64,000 nucleotides of DNA from Trichostrongylus colubriformis (lineage: Eukaryota; Nematoda; Chromadorea; Rhabditida; Trichostrongylidae), in NCBI GenBank assembly GCA_963978905.1, contig OZ022261.1, positions 18,027,582 to 18,091,581 of the forward strand, in the 5' to 3' direction. The notes below the pieces were generated by a model. The model ran no database searches. It saw only the letters and a program-made list of their open reading frames with translations, and was not told the DNA's origin. Position 1 is the stretch's first letter, and each line of letters starts with the position of its first letter. Below are positions 47,622 through 59,025 of this stretch, in pieces. A program made the position numbers and the translations under genes.

Positions 47622-47944
47622 TCAGGCTGCACCTTTGTTGTGGGTGCACAGGGCACCTTCACGGTACTGTGCCTGTTTGAATACGATCAGGCCACGCCCA
47701 CTCAACCAAATCACCCAATCACTTGGTCTGAGACGACGAGTTTTCAACGTGGAAGCTGTCTCCGTCATCGAAATGGCTGTTTCATCGACTTATCATTTCT
47801 TATCCCAAGTTTCTTCCTGCACGTGAGCGCCATGATGTTGGAAATTAGCTCTGTGATTTGGTTAGGTGGGCGTGGCCTGGTTGAATTCAAGCAGGCATGA
47901 CACTGTAAGGGTGCAACATGCAGCCGCAACGAGGGTACAACCTG
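47622..47944. mobile_element. Inverted-repeat MITE
   Basis: Arms of about 95 bp (47622-47715 and 47852-47944) are inverted and partly diverged copies, sharing CAGGCCACGCCCAC and CCAAATCAC. The outer tips are TCAGGYTGYACC-like. No target duplication is evident. It lies just downstream of the TSC22 stop. Confidence 0.75.
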
Positions 47945-48037
47945 ACCACTTATCCAGTGACCTAATTGATCCAGGAAGAGTAAGCACTATCTGATTTTCG
48001 TGTGTGTGCCTTTAATAATGTATGAAGTGTTCAGTAC

Positions 48038-48666
48038 CGGTGGACTTCAATTCCTTTGGAATGTAGATGAAAATTCTATTTGTGATGCATTTAATCGTTC
48101 ATTTTGTAAACATGACAATGTATGTGATATTGACTTATCCTTTGTGTGTACAGAAATTTATACATATGTACTTGGCAAAGTAAAGGCGTTACAAATTGAA
48201 CAGTTTTTGAGAGAACCCGGTCAACCTCTGAAGTGGTAGATCTTCCTGACGCAATTGCGTGTTATCTCAAAATTTTCCCGAATTTCATCATATTTTTTCG
48301 GACGTAGTGCAAGAGGAGCCAGTGCTGCGCTGCACACGCGATGCGTGACAATGCTCTGGCTCCTCTGTGTCATACCTATATTTTTTGTTTCGTTTTAGTA
48401 TCTCACCGCGAAAGCGGACAAGTCTACAGGCTGATCGATCTCATTGGTGTATCGGAGCAATATGGGATGATCTGCACGCAATGGGAGCAGTATTATCACA
48501 ACTCGGATTCAACCAAGCTTTCCTGCTTGCACTTGTTGGTATTCTTGCTATGCTTGGTCTGACAGTTCTGGCCATCGGTGAAGACGAGAGGGACAATCGA
48601 AATAGCTATATTCTCCCTCTAATCCGAGTGCGTACACCAACAACGTCAGAAAGGAAAATTATTTGA
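48038..48666 (+). CDS. Candidate 3' end of a membrane protein gene (2 exons)
   Basis: Exon a (about 48038-48235) ends VKALQIEQFLREPGQPLK at a donor GTAGAT. Exon b (48399-48666) follows CGTTTTAG and restores frame across a phase-2 junction. It reads GAIWDDLHAMGAVLSQLGF, then a hydrophobic helix (AFLLALVGILAMLGLTVLAI), an acidic turn EDERDN and a basic tail ending TTSERKII and a stop. ATTAAA-type signals follow near 48705 and 48723. One transmembrane segment near the C terminus is evident. It starts about 550 bp after the TSC22 stop. I do not recognise the family, and upstream exons are not found. Confidence 0.45.
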
Positions 48667-49013
48667 TATTTATCGCGGACTTGTGATTGTATATATCCAT
48701 GTTTATTAAATGTACAGTATATATTAAAGTGTCATATTGTGTTATTTTGATGCACAGGATATATGAAGTGGGAGGGGCATGAATCACATCTGCATAAAGT
48801 TTCAAGCATTTATGGCAGTGTGGGACTTAAGTGATGGTGTGCCCTGCAATTTTGACGGCACTTTTATGAGGGTGTGAATAGGGAGATTGTCAGGGCCTCA
48901 GGGTCACAAAAGTTGGGACCCCGAACTTCTGCCACAGGAGCAAGAACATTCGAGCGATTTCGACCGTAATGATGAAATTTAGCATTTGATAACGAAAACA
49001 GTGAATGGCACCA
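48667..49013. other. Probable 3' UTR and intergenic sequence
   Basis: A+T-rich sequence with ATTAAA-like signals just after the 48666 stop. Nothing else recognised. Confidence 0.4.
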
Positions 49014-49022
49014 GACTGTAGG

Positions 49023-49262
49023 TGGTGTGTACCCTTATATCAGGATTTCGCACCGCGGCGTGTCGCAAACGAGGCAAGGCGGACGAACCAAAGGCGCCAT
49101 GTTGTGGGGTCCCGAAGCGATTACGAGTCAGCTGCGTATCGCGCCCCTAGCATTACCGTGTGATCGTTCTAAGACCCAATTACCGCGAAGCGAACGGCTC
49201 GCACACACTGCGTCGCACGCCGCTCGTTGTCGTGCGAAATCCTGACATAAGGGTACACACCC
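49023..49262. mobile_element. Mutator-like MITE (GGGTGTGTACCC family), copy A
   Basis: The right end reads AATCCTGACATAAGGG, then TACACACCC. The left end is its inverted copy with the first base changed. GACTGTAGG flanks both sides (49014-49022 and 49263-49271), a 9-bp duplication. The body (CGCCATGTTGTGGGGTCCCG, CGCCCCTAGCATTACCGTGT) closely matches copy B at 60984. No coding capacity. Confidence 0.9.
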
Positions 49263-49534
49263 GACTGTAGGTATAGGAGGGGGATGGGAAAGGAGAGTAG
49301 TAATAGAATAATCGGGCCGAGAAGTCAGGTACGAATGTTCACTTACCAAGACTAATCCTGGATGACGTGCGAACAATCGGTCTGCAGATTGACAATGAGT
49401 ACCGCGAAGCATGCAAATTCGCAAGCTTGATGCTCTCTATTGAGATTTTCTGGGAGGATTTGAGGCTCTTTACTCTGTGATCGAATGTTGATGTTCTGTC
49501 TCACGTAGCACTTACTCAATCTGCTGTCCGTGTA

Positions 49535-49720
49535 ACTAGGGAAGGTAATTTACTTCCCATGGATCTTTGAAATTAGACCCAGGGGGATCGATAGAGCTTC
49601 GAACGCTGATTATAACTGTGAAAACCAAAATTGCTACCTGGCATTCTGAAGCAAGTTACGATGGGTCAAAGTTTGCCTGTGACACCTCATTGGCGAGGCA
49701 CTTTGCCATCAGAGGGTTTG
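49535..49720 (+). repeat. Head segment of a SINE-like repeat
   Basis: The blocks TTTACTTCCCATGGA, GATCGATAGAGCTTCGAACG, CTGATTATAACTGTGAAAAC and GGGTCAAAGTTTGCCTGTGA match, in inverted orientation, 50460-50650 and, in direct orientation, 63505-63640. The copy diverges after about 49720 and lacks the tRNA-like part. Confidence 0.75.
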
Positions 49721-50254
49721 TCGAAATGGCCATTTGCAATGAGACAAATATCACTGTACGCGGTTATAAATGCTGATCTCAAATCTGTATTCAGAATCTG
49801 TCAAACAATTACTTGAATGAAGTTATGAAGGTTTTTCTGAAAAAAAGAATAATACCATTTCATGGTATGTTTGGGAGCCCATAGCGCGCGAGCCATACGT
49901 TTTCACGCAAAGCCAGTGTGATTCTCGTGTTCAGGGGATCAAATTACCCTACGGGACAAGTTCTCAGCCAATTCGAGAATTTGACCAAATCTCGGAAAAA
50001 TTGATGGGCTATTGGCTGGCAACCCATTCAACAAAGGAGAAGTCGTTGACCCTTGCCCAGCAAATGCTCTCATTTGGCGCTTGTTACGTGCGTTTAGTGT
50101 GATGGGCAAGTGTGATAGGTATGTTTAGGTTATCTTGTTCAGCTTGCAGGTTTTTTGTGGAAGGAAGTTCAAAAAACTCCTACTTAACCCCTGGCCACCC
50201 CAAATTTTCCGAAGTTTGGCCAAAAACTGGATCCGGCTGGAAATTTGCACAGAG
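49721..50254. other. Spacer between inverted SINE-like copies
   Basis: The stretch 49793-49925 resembles 15037-15140. Otherwise nothing is recognised. Confidence 0.35.
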
Positions 50255-50650
50255 GGGTAATTCGACCCCCTGTGCGCGAATATCATATAAGGAAACGTTT
50301 AGAAGTGAAAGAAAAGCACTTACTGCCAATGAAACACAAAATGCAAAACAAGCCGCACCGGCGGGAAGCAAACCCACGACCTCACGCCTGCAGAACCGGG
50401 GCACTACCATTGAGCCACGGAGGCCACTACTGTATCTGCGCTAGTCATGCTGATGACGGTGCGCCTCGCCATTGAGATGTCACAGGCAAGTCACAGGCAA
50501 ACTTTGAGCCATCGTAACTCGCTTCAGAATGCCAATTGGCAGTTTTGGTTTTCACAGTTATAATCAGCGTTCGAAGCTCTATCAATCCCCCAGGTCTCAT
50601 TTCAAAGTTCCATGGGAAGTAAAATACCTTCCCTAATAAGTACTCCTTGT
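50255..50650 (-). repeat. tRNA-related SINE-like repeat, fullest copy
   Basis: Read on the minus strand, the head (from about 50650 to 50455) is followed by a tRNA-like part at about 50430-50370. This has TGGCTCAATGGTAG (A-box-like) and GGTCGTGGGTTTGCTTCCC (B-box-like); the latter can form a 5-bp T stem with a 7-base loop. A shared tail (CATTTTGTGTTTCATTGGC, CTTTTCTTTCACTTCTAAAC, GATATTCGCGCACAGGG) follows. The internal promoter boxes suggest origin from a tRNA gene. I saw no poly(A)-type tail. Confidence 0.65.
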
Positions 50651-52473
50651 CACCACCTCGAGAAGAGTTTTCCAAAAAATCAGGTTTAGGTAACCGACCT
50701 CGTGCACATGCAATACTCCTTTGTATCTTGAGAACAGTTTCTGGACGTGGCATATGGCATACAGCGCGAACACGCGAGATAGTCGGCCATATGCAATTGG
50801 GTCATGAGGACATACTGTGCTCCAGGCGTCATCGCTTAAAAGGCACCGGGAGGGGTAAGAAGAAGTGAACACCGATAATACATGTTCTCTAGAAAGAAAC
50901 CTTACACCTCAGAAGGGGTGACGTGCAGCGCAAATCGCACCGAAAAGCGCGGCTTTGGGTCTTGTCACGATCCCGCAGCACGGCGTATGGTTCTGCAGTC
51001 ATCAGCAGGGCGAGTTGTCGGCGAGAGGGGGACAACGTTTGCGACCGGCTGATTTGCCTCTCCGCCCGCCTGGCGCCACCTCCAGCTAGAGGGGTGCGGA
51101 AGGGTTTTCGAGTTACTCTTTCTTGATATTTCAGCCGTTTTATTTCATTCTTTGTCTACTGTAACACTGCGAGCACCCACCCGTACATTCATGTTCCACA
51201 ATCTGCCGAATTCACCCCTTCCGGGTTCTCAAGACCCGAATACAAACAGGCACCACTAGCTCGCACGCATCGCATCGCACGCTGGATGCTAGTTGGTAAA
51301 GTTCTGCCCTGATGATACACACCCATCTCTCCTCTGTAGAGCCAATAGGTTTTTTTTCAAAGTGACTTTCCACCCGAAATTTCTTAGCTGGAATTCATCG
51401 AGGGAAATCATGTTGACATGTGAGTGTCAGCGTTTTGAAGTGTATTTTACCCTTACACAAATCTACTGCCAACTAGGTAGCCGACCGGGAGAAATGAATA
51501 CCTCAAGATGCACTGCCGTTTATTTAACACGCTATGTCTGTAGGGTTGTGTGAACGAACATCCTGATCCACTGCGTCACGCTCATTGGTCATCGCGCGAA
51601 ACAACTCCCTCGTTGACTTCGATGTTAACGGGCCGCGTGCGCAGTGACGTAACAATCGCAAGACTCGGTTGCCTTGGACCAATTTGAGTGTCCTGCCTCA
51701 GATTTCATCCGCAGTACCGATACTGACTATTCATACGATCTCTATCATAAGGTTTCGTAAAATTGTATTCATTATTATACAATAAATAGGTACATAAAAG
51801 GAAATGAGCTCATTCACAAAGACTTGGTCATAACAGTAATAGCAGAGATGAAAAAATTACGGATTCAATATTCCTAAAGTGCCACAAAAAATCTGTTTTC
51901 TGTGCAGCTAGGTGATACAAGTAAACACCTACAAACATTTGTGTACATATAGCATGAAAGCTCGATCACTTCAAGAGAAATAATATAGCGTTCTAAATCG
52001 ATAATGATCGACAGGGGATTATAGGACGAACTTGGGCAACCGTGTGTACATATCATGGACCTTGAGATCAAGAAGCGCTTTCGGAACACGAGAAAAATCC
52101 AAATGCGCAATAGTTATCACCATGATTATCAGATATTTTCTATAGCAATTTTGAAAAAAACTCCAAGGCACGTAAACATCGAGAATCGTGAGCGTAGTAT
52201 TCGAATTCTATGGAGCACAACTGTATAAATTATTGTATTGATTGTAACACTTTAACGTCAAGGATATCAGCATGATGAAGGAATCGGCTACAAAAAGCGC
52301 TTTCCGCTTGACATTCTTCGCTTTCGGATGACTTTCCAAAGCACGGCACTCCTCCATCACTTGGTGCAGGTGAAACACACGCCCGAACCCTAATTAATAT
52401 ACATCATTTTATGGACATTTAAACAGCGGGTTCTACATATGTGGCGGAAAAGGCATGACTGATTTCCATGCAG
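50651..52473. other. Non-coding, one MITE end fragment
   Basis: 51243-51322 (GCTCGCACGCATCGCATCGC through GATGATACACACCC) resembles the right end of the GGGTGTG MITE family. No supported exon otherwise. Confidence 0.4.
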
Positions 52474-52641
52474 ACTCAATGAGAGAATATGGAATGAAAA
52501 AAATGTTTTCTCACTGCACAATACGCAGACCACTTTCGGTCGAATTAACGGCGAGCATTGAAGAGATTTCTGACTACATAAGATTGTGCTCTCAATGTTG
52601 CGGCCAACAGTGTCTCAGCTCTTATGCGACAGTACACGTAG
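52474..52641 (+). CDS. Candidate exon, Cys-containing, unidentified
   Basis: Bounded by TTTCCATGCAG and a donor-like GTGTTG at 52642, this 168-bp exon enters and leaves in phase 1. It reads SMREYGMKKMFSHCTIRRPL, then SVELTASIEEISDYIRLCSQ and CCGQQCLSSYATVHV. The open frame continues to a stop at 52676 if the donor is not used. It looks protein-like, but no domain is recognised and no partner exon was found. Confidence 0.35.
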
Positions 52642-52867
52642 GTGTTGCCAGTCCTGTTGCTCTCCCCTCAGAATAAACTCATCCATACTCGGCCGTCTTC
52701 CACTGATCACCGATTTTCATAAGAAAAGTTGTGAATATTAGAAATACCAAAATCCAATCAAAACCAAATAGAAATCCATGCTGGGTATAAATTCCGAGGA
52801 GCAGACTGACTGAGTGGGAGCTACTCATTCATGGTGCAGGGGTGTACCGGAGATATGTCCGGTGATG

Positions 52868-53345
52868 GCCAGTCATGAAAGAGGACTGGGTATAATGGTC
52901 GGATCGCACTCCGAGTAGGCGGTCCTTACAACAAAACTCATAACTAAGTCACAATGCATCCTTGAGACCAGAAAAAAATGAAAGGACGTTCTAATAGTGG
53001 GTAGAGCATTTGTGGTGGTTCGCGGAGGTCGGACGCGAGATGAAAAACAACCTGTGGAATGGGTACAAGCTTGGAATGGGTAGTGCATGGATCAAGAAGT
53101 GTGGAGCAAACATGGACCAAATTAAGCTCTGCCCACGGTGGGCGGAGCATGCATTGAGACGTTTGGCCCTTGGACCAAAAATTGTTTGTTCGGTTTGAAA
53201 ATGGTCCTAACAAGAAGAAAAGATGAGCTAGCTAGAGTGCCTATGAAAGAGGCCGGGGCACAGTGAGCGGAGCGCATCCTGAGTGGAGGCCCGTACAACG
53301 AAAATTCATAACTCGGATCCAACGCAATCTGACCAGAAAAAATCG
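52868..53345. repeat. Direct duplication about 370 bp apart
   Basis: The pattern CATGAAAGAGG/CTATGAAAGAGG, then CGGATCGCACTCC/CGGAGCGCATCC, GAGT.GGCGGTCC-type, TACAACAAAACTCATAAC/TACAACGAAAATTCATAAC and GACCAGAAAAAAT occurs near 52872-52985 and again near 53243-53345. Confidence 0.55.
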
Positions 53346-54590
53346 GCAGGAGTGACCTATGTCAACGTTACTTTTAACAACTTGGAATGAGAGCAAAACC
53401 ACCCACAATGGGCGAAGCGTGACGTGGTAATGCGTACCGGGTAAATTTATAGAAAAAGCACTCAGATCGACTCAGTGACACCCATGACGTTACGCGCGCG
53501 GTAGTGTGCGCTGCCCCAACTGGCATTCCATAACTTAAGATCATGGTGGCGACTCCACATATTGTACTGCGGTAGAGCCCTCAACGCGGAAGGACGTATT
53601 ATCCAAGTCTACTACGTCCACTGTTTTCCATTCATATATGCGCGCGCGAGAAAATAATTCAAGTGCAGCACTCTAATTGTAAAGAGAATTAGCTGCGTTT
53701 ATGCAAAGGAGGAAAACGACACACTTCCAGAGATTACCAATCACTGTGACAAGACAATGCCCTCCCTTAGTCCAAAACTGATCAGAGGGTGTGCGTCATA
53801 ACACGGGTTACACGTGAAGACGGGCAGCCAGTCAACAGCGGGACCAGGAAGACACTTGTGGCGCACGGTGACTCATTTCGCATGGCGCGGTTACCCAACG
53901 AGAGTGTTACGACGCCCATCCCTGTTCAAGGAGCAGACAATGATTCTGCTGATGCGACTACTCAGAGCCCTAGCGAATTCACCTTGTCCTTGAGCCTAGG
54001 CCGCAATTGCCCATACATGCCGACCATTCGTTCCACGCTGACCATTCACCATCAGTTGATTCTAAAACAATGCACATGAATAAACTGGGCAATTAAATGG
54101 TCGAACGTTGAAATCTAATTCGAAGACGGTGTTGCACCGATGAAACCCCAAACTAGCTTATTAAACAAGTGAATTGCATGCAAACGAAAGGAACGGAAAA
54201 CTGATAGTGACTGGTGTTCGTGGTGTTCAACCTTAAAATTCAAAAAAAAACAGAGGATGAACCCAATAAAAGTAAGGGATCAAATTAGCCACTCACAGGT
54301 ATACAGTATTTCAAATTGAAGTCATTCTTTCGTATTGAAATCGTCCACAGAAATGCGACGTCTTCTACTATCCATATATTAGGTTGTAAGGAAGTTTTGC
54401 AGGTTCGCACTTCAATTCCGTAAGATACTCGGCCCAGACTGCATCTTTTCTCACAGAACAAGCACCATTCGATTCGTTACGCTTTTGGTAACATAACGCA
54501 TACTTGCATATCTCATTTCGATGGAGGGCTAACGATCACTAGTATATACAATCCGTTTGTCTGTTTGAGTGTGTGTGTGTCCGTCTGTTT
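53346..54590. other. Non-coding, nothing recognised except a GT-rich run
   Basis: A short GTGTGTGTGT microsatellite near 54569-54582 leads into the minisatellite. The frame at 53789-54079 has no domain. Confidence 0.4.
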
Positions 54591-54597
54591 GTCACGA

Positions 54598-55350
54598 AAT
54601 TCATATCTCGCGTCGCAGCAGAGCTAAACCTGATTTTTTAAAGTGATATAGGGGGTGCTAAGGGAACATTATTGGTGAGAGACCGGAAGTGATAGCAACT
54701 GATAAGAGGTGATAAGGAGCCTCGAAAGGCGAATGGCGGGAAATTCATATCTCACAACGCAGCAAAGCTGGGAACCTGAATTTTTGAAGTGATATAGGGG
54801 TGATAAGGGAACATCATTGGTGAGAGACCGGAAGTGATAGCAACTGATAAGAGGTGATGAGAAGCCTCAGGAGAATGGCGGGAAATTCATATCGCGCGAC
54901 GCAGCAAAGCTGGGAGCCTGAAATTTTAAAGTCATATGGGGGGTGATAAGGAAACATTAATGGTGAGGGACTAGAAGTGATAGCAACTGATAAGAGGTGA
55001 TAAGGGGCGGGAAATTCATATCTCGCGACGCAGCAAAGGTGGGAACCTGAAATTTTAAAGTCATATAGGGGGTGATAAGGGAACATTATTAAATGGTGAG
55101 GGACTGGAAGTGATAGCAACTGATAAGAGGTGATAAGGAGCCTCGAAAGGAGAATGGCGGAAAATTCATATCGCGCGACGCAGCAAACCTGGGAACCTGA
55201 ATTTTCAGAGTGATTTAGGGGGTGATAAGGAAACATTATTGGTGAGAGACCGGAAGTGATAGCAACTGATAACGGCTGATAAAAAGCCTCAAAAGACGAA
55301 TGTCGGAAAATTCATATCTCGCGTTGCAGCAAAGCTGGGATTATGAATTT
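54598..55350. repeat. Minisatellite, about 145-bp unit, 5+ copies
   Basis: AAATTCATAT recurs at 54598, 54741, 54883, 55012, 55162 and 55308, giving spacings of 143, 142, 129, 150 and 146 bp. Each unit contains GACGCAGCAAAGCTGGGA-type sequence, GTGATATAGGGGGTGATAAG, GGTGAGAGACCGGAAGTGAT and AGCAACTGATAAGAGGTGAT. The 129-bp unit has lost the AGCCTCGAAAGGAGAAT segment. An open minus frame across it merely reflects the repeat. Confidence 0.95.
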
Positions 55351-55905
55351 TAGAGACTAGTTGGGCTGCGCACGTTACTGCGCGCGCCACACATGGAAGC
55401 GCTAAATGAGCTTGATCGATATCGATTGGTGCGGAAGGACGAGATGGACGGGGAGGGATGTCATTTCCTTTTCCCGTTTTTGCGAACTCCCTGTTTCGCA
55501 TATCGTTCGAATGATGATACTGATCGATCGATATCGAGCGAGCCCAATCAGCATGCTTCCATGTGTGACGCGCGCAGTAGTGTGCACCAGCCCAACTGGT
55601 TTATTTTATGCGAAATCAATAATGTCAACTCCAAATCACTAATCTGTCTGAACACACTGCTATTGAAAGAGCTTTCTAGATCTTTGGGAAAGTGGGGCTT
55701 AGTCGGTGCTAGACCTGATGAATATGATGGAGGAGTGAAGGTTTTAGCTCGCAACTGCTCCAATTAATAGAAGACGATTTGTGGAAAATGCGCCCGCGCA
55801 TGGGTGCTCCGAGGTGTGGCGCGGCACCCATTTTTGAGTTTTTTTTTTTCGAATGAGAGATCCCTGAGCTGATCAGCCACATTTATATGCGGAAGACCAA
55901 TACTC
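55351..55905. other. Non-coding, nothing firmly recognised
   Basis: Open frames on both strands at 55393-55767 overlap and show no domain. A pair of CGATCGATATCGA-like tracts near 55413 and 55525 is noted. Confidence 0.35.
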
Positions 55906-56146
55906 TTAGGCCGCGGTCATACTTTGCGGTGTCTGCAGCAGGGCGTGGCCGCGTATCTTGCGTCTCCACACTGCCTCGTTGTCTGCGTCATCTCTGCACC
56001 TCCCCCGTGCCACTCTCTCTAGCTGCCTGTGAGAGAGAGTGGCACGGGGGAGGTGCAGAGATGACGCAGGCAACGAGGCAGTGTGGAGACGTAAGATACG
56101 CGGCCACGCCCTGCCGCAGACACCGCAAGGTATGACCGCGGCCTAA
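55906..56146. mobile_element. Foldback element, almost perfect palindrome
   Basis: The arms start TTAGGCCGCGGTCATAC and run about 115 bp, converging at AGCTGCCTGTGAGAGAGAG near 56020-56035. The two arms differ at only a few positions, implying recent origin or gene conversion. No target duplication is clear. A related half copy lies at 8812-8975. Confidence 0.9.
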
Positions 56147-57279
56147 GATATCCCCTGCATGTGTAGACGCTCACCGCCATTTGATTTTTTTTAGTTAGAG
56201 CGATTCGAACAACTGAAAATTCGAGCAACTCATTCATATTTCTACACTTCTGGAACCAGGCGCAATTTATTGCATCCGATTCTTTACCCCCTCCCCTCGC
56301 TCGCAATACGCACATTTACGGTCGCCTTTGCTGGAACTCCGCTGAATAATAACTCGTAAAATAGAGTTCAGAAAGTGCCATTTTCGCAATACTTTGAATT
56401 TTCGAAAACCTTGTGGCACTCTAAGAAAGGCATATATTAGAAAGAGCATATTATGTCCATTCAAGGAGCACAATATGTAAGTTGATCCATGTTGACGCGC
56501 TTTCAGATTTGAATTCATCTTGTAAACGCGCAAAACCGGCCAGAACTTCCCTTACAACCTAATATTTATATTGTATTTGATTACTACGGGCTCCCACCGA
56601 AAAACAAGAAGCCAACTGAGAAACAGTTTCTCAAGGTAACGTCAGACAAGGTGGAACTGTCCGTAGAGGCGGGGACACTGAAGTTCTGCGCAGTAAAGGG
56701 GCAACGGAGAGTGATCGGAGACGCACAGTGGGAAACAAGTCAACATTGGAAGCTTATTTCTGAAGTGTGTTCCTCCCCGTCGACAGGTGTTCAAATGTTG
56801 CTCGGGGAATCCAAACGAGTTGCCGCTCTTCCAGTTACTAGATTTCTGCATTGGAACAAACGAAAATCCTCCTTTCCCTTTACGTTTCTGTTTAGGCACC
56901 ATATCTAGGCGCCAAATTCTGCGTTTATCTCTTCAAACAATCACCTAATTTCAAACAAACACAATTGAAAGTGAATGTTTAGATATAAACCTTCATTGTA
57001 TTAAAAAACCTTCGCAACTAATTTAATTTGATAGGAATTAAAATCATGGACGATTTCCCACGATACGTGTGAGGGCGGCCTGCGATTGGTGCATACAATA
57101 ACGCATCAATAAGCGCTTCTCTCTCGAGCATCATCACTCAGGGGCAATCTTTTACAACTCCATGCTTTGCAGGTGTTATACATACTTCCACAGCTTTGCT
57201 ACCTCCATATTTCCAGTCAAAAAGGGACATGCTTCGTGAATACTGTGTACTTGTGGCAATGAACATAAAATGTGCAAAC
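56147..57279. other. Non-coding, one dispersed repeat
   Basis: A block at about 56745-56830 (TGTTCAAATGTTGCTCGGG, then CCAAACGAGTTGC) recurs near 63145-63190 (TGTTCAAATGTTGCTTGGC, then TCAAACGAGTTGC). No exon found. Confidence 0.45.
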
Positions 57280-57453
57280 CGTTGCATGATTCGGTGCCGC
57301 AGACTGATGTTTGATGGGCTAAACCACGGCAGGCTTGTCCACCTGACACTGGAGCTGGATTACTACATGTACGATGCCGTGACTGTATGGCGAAACCACA
57401 TTCGTCTGGACATTCGCTCCATGCTGACCACGTTCCCCAAGCACCATTCACCG
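57280..57453 (-). CDS. Thrombospondin type-1 repeat exon
   Basis: On the minus strand an acceptor CTTTGCACTTACAG precedes a 174-bp exon ending at a donor-like GTTTGC. It encodes one complete TSP1 repeat: GAWGTWSAWSECPDECG, then SRHRTCSNPAPVSGGQACRG, and CGTESCN. The stacked Trp residues (W-x-x-W-x-x-W), the S-R-x-R-x-C motif and six cysteines are all present. The exon enters and leaves in phase 1, as is usual for shuffled extracellular modules. The parent could be an ADAMTS, hemicentin, semaphorin or spondin-like gene; the single module does not decide. No neighbouring exons were found in the window. Confidence 0.8.
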
Positions 57454-58117
57454 CTGTAAGTGCAAAGCGTCCAAGAGAAAAAAAAAACGAATGAAACAAA
57501 ATAAGCGAAACCTAAAATTAGAAGGCTGCAAAGAAATGGATTTTTGTGAGCATTTCACTTTTCAAAAGGCTGGGATTAGACGGCATTTGAGCACCCCGAC
57601 ACTTAACTCTGAACAAACCAGTTCCCGCTTCCAGGAATCCTCTTTTCCGAGTGCCTTACCACTGCGCTTTGGAGGGGAAAATCGCGCACTCGCTTGAAAC
57701 TCTCAATCAGCTCCCTTGAAACTCAACTCAAAGCAATCTCCCATCCCCATTATGCGATAGCCCGCCCTCCGAAGACAACGCTCATAGTACGTCAATAGGC
57801 TTTCATCAGTGCAAATGGTATGAAGGCCAGTCTAGAGGTTATTCCACACTCACTGGGACAGAGCACTCACAAGAGCATCATTGGCGGATGAGCATTGGGA
57901 CGTGCCGCCTTCAAACTCCTGTACGCCGGAGCGGGTGGCTACGAAGCTTTCCACCGATCTTCCATCAGTAACGATCCAGAGGACGAATTCCCCCCGGCGA
58001 ACGCGGATAGTACGCCTAATCGGCTGATACCGAGCAGGAGTAACATGCAGTCATTGACAATAAATGCTTGCTACTGCTGTTCTGAAGAAAAATGAACGGG
58101 TGTGGGTCTACTGCCAG
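57454..58117. other. Non-coding, presumed intron on the minus strand
   Basis: No second TSP1 module or other exon was found on either strand. Confidence 0.35.
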
Positions 58118-58126
58118 GAATGCAAT

Positions 58127-58488
58127 GGGTGTGTAGACTTATGTCGAATTTTCGCTTTGCGACGTCGCACTCGGGGCGCCATCAGCACAACTTGCCGCGG
58201 TCGGATGAAATTCTGCTCAGGACGAAAGCGTCTGGCACCATGGAAGTCCTTTAAGAACTAGCTCTTTATCTCATCATTATCTAAAATCAATAACTTTAGT
58301 GCCCTACAAAGACAAAATAGTAGCATAAAAAGTAAAAGGAACGATAGCATTACATGATAACGACCCTAATTGAGAAATAATCAATTCGGGCGTAAAACTC
58401 TAAAGGGAGTGTTGCAATGTACGCAATCACACGCGAATAAATCCGCCACGCGCGGTCACGCGAAAATCCGACGTAAGTCTATACACCC
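58127..58488. mobile_element. Mutator-like MITE, long subtype, with 9-bp duplication
   Basis: The left end is GGGTGTGTAGACTTATGTCG. The right end, read inward, is GGGTGTATAGACTTACGTCG. GAATGCAAT lies directly outside both ends (58118-58126 and 58489-58497). The body shares TTTGCGACGTCGC, ACAACTTGCCGCGGTC and GTACGCAATCACACGCGAA with 26031-26369, and the inverted copy at 41415. Confidence 0.9.
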
Positions 58489-58497
58489 GAATGCAAT

Positions 58498-59023
58498 TAT
58501 AGAAGGTCACTTCGTATCTCTCCTCGTTCTTCCCCTTATTTGCCACTAATATGACCTCATTTATTGGCTGGACCAAACTGCTGACCTTGTCACATTGATT
58601 TCAACTCATGACAACAAGTGGATCAAAACCTGAGAAAGAGTGGCTTGTAATGTGTGAAAGCCATGAAGAATGGTGAGTGGGTTGTGATGAGGTGTAAAGG
58701 TTGAACAAAGGTGCAGCAGAATCCAGGTAGCGTGGGAGTAAGCGAATGTGCAGTGCTCGAAATGGTCCTGATACAAGCTACTGATGGCATGCTTGGAAAC
58801 ATGCTCACGCAAAGCAAGCACATGTGTGTCGCGCTCTGTACTGTTCTTGCTCTCTTCATTGAATACCTGTCCATGTGACCTTTTAAGGAAGTGTGAGTTC
58901 AGTGAAAACGAGACAAGGTGTCGAAGAGGAGTTTGAGAAAACTTGCCCTATAAAGTACCTTGCTTTTAGGCAATTGCAAAAAGCCATAGCTCCCAGTATC
59001 CTATCTCGCTCAGGTAGATACAT
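58498..59023. other. Non-coding, nothing recognised
   Basis: Minus open frames near 58606-58874 have no domain. No element boundaries seen. Confidence 0.35.
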
Positions 59024-59025
59024 TA

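Noticed and set aside
49535..50650. One DNA transposon with long inverted ends
   Set aside because: A third copy at 63505-64000 shows head and tRNA-like part in direct order, so the inverted arms are better read as two SINE-like copies in opposite orientation.
54814..55236. A 140-codon minus frame with repeated peptides
   Set aside because: It is produced by the minisatellite and has no start or domain context.
55393..55767. A 124-codon + frame
   Set aside because: Overlaps open frames on the other strand, with no domain, splice context or start support.
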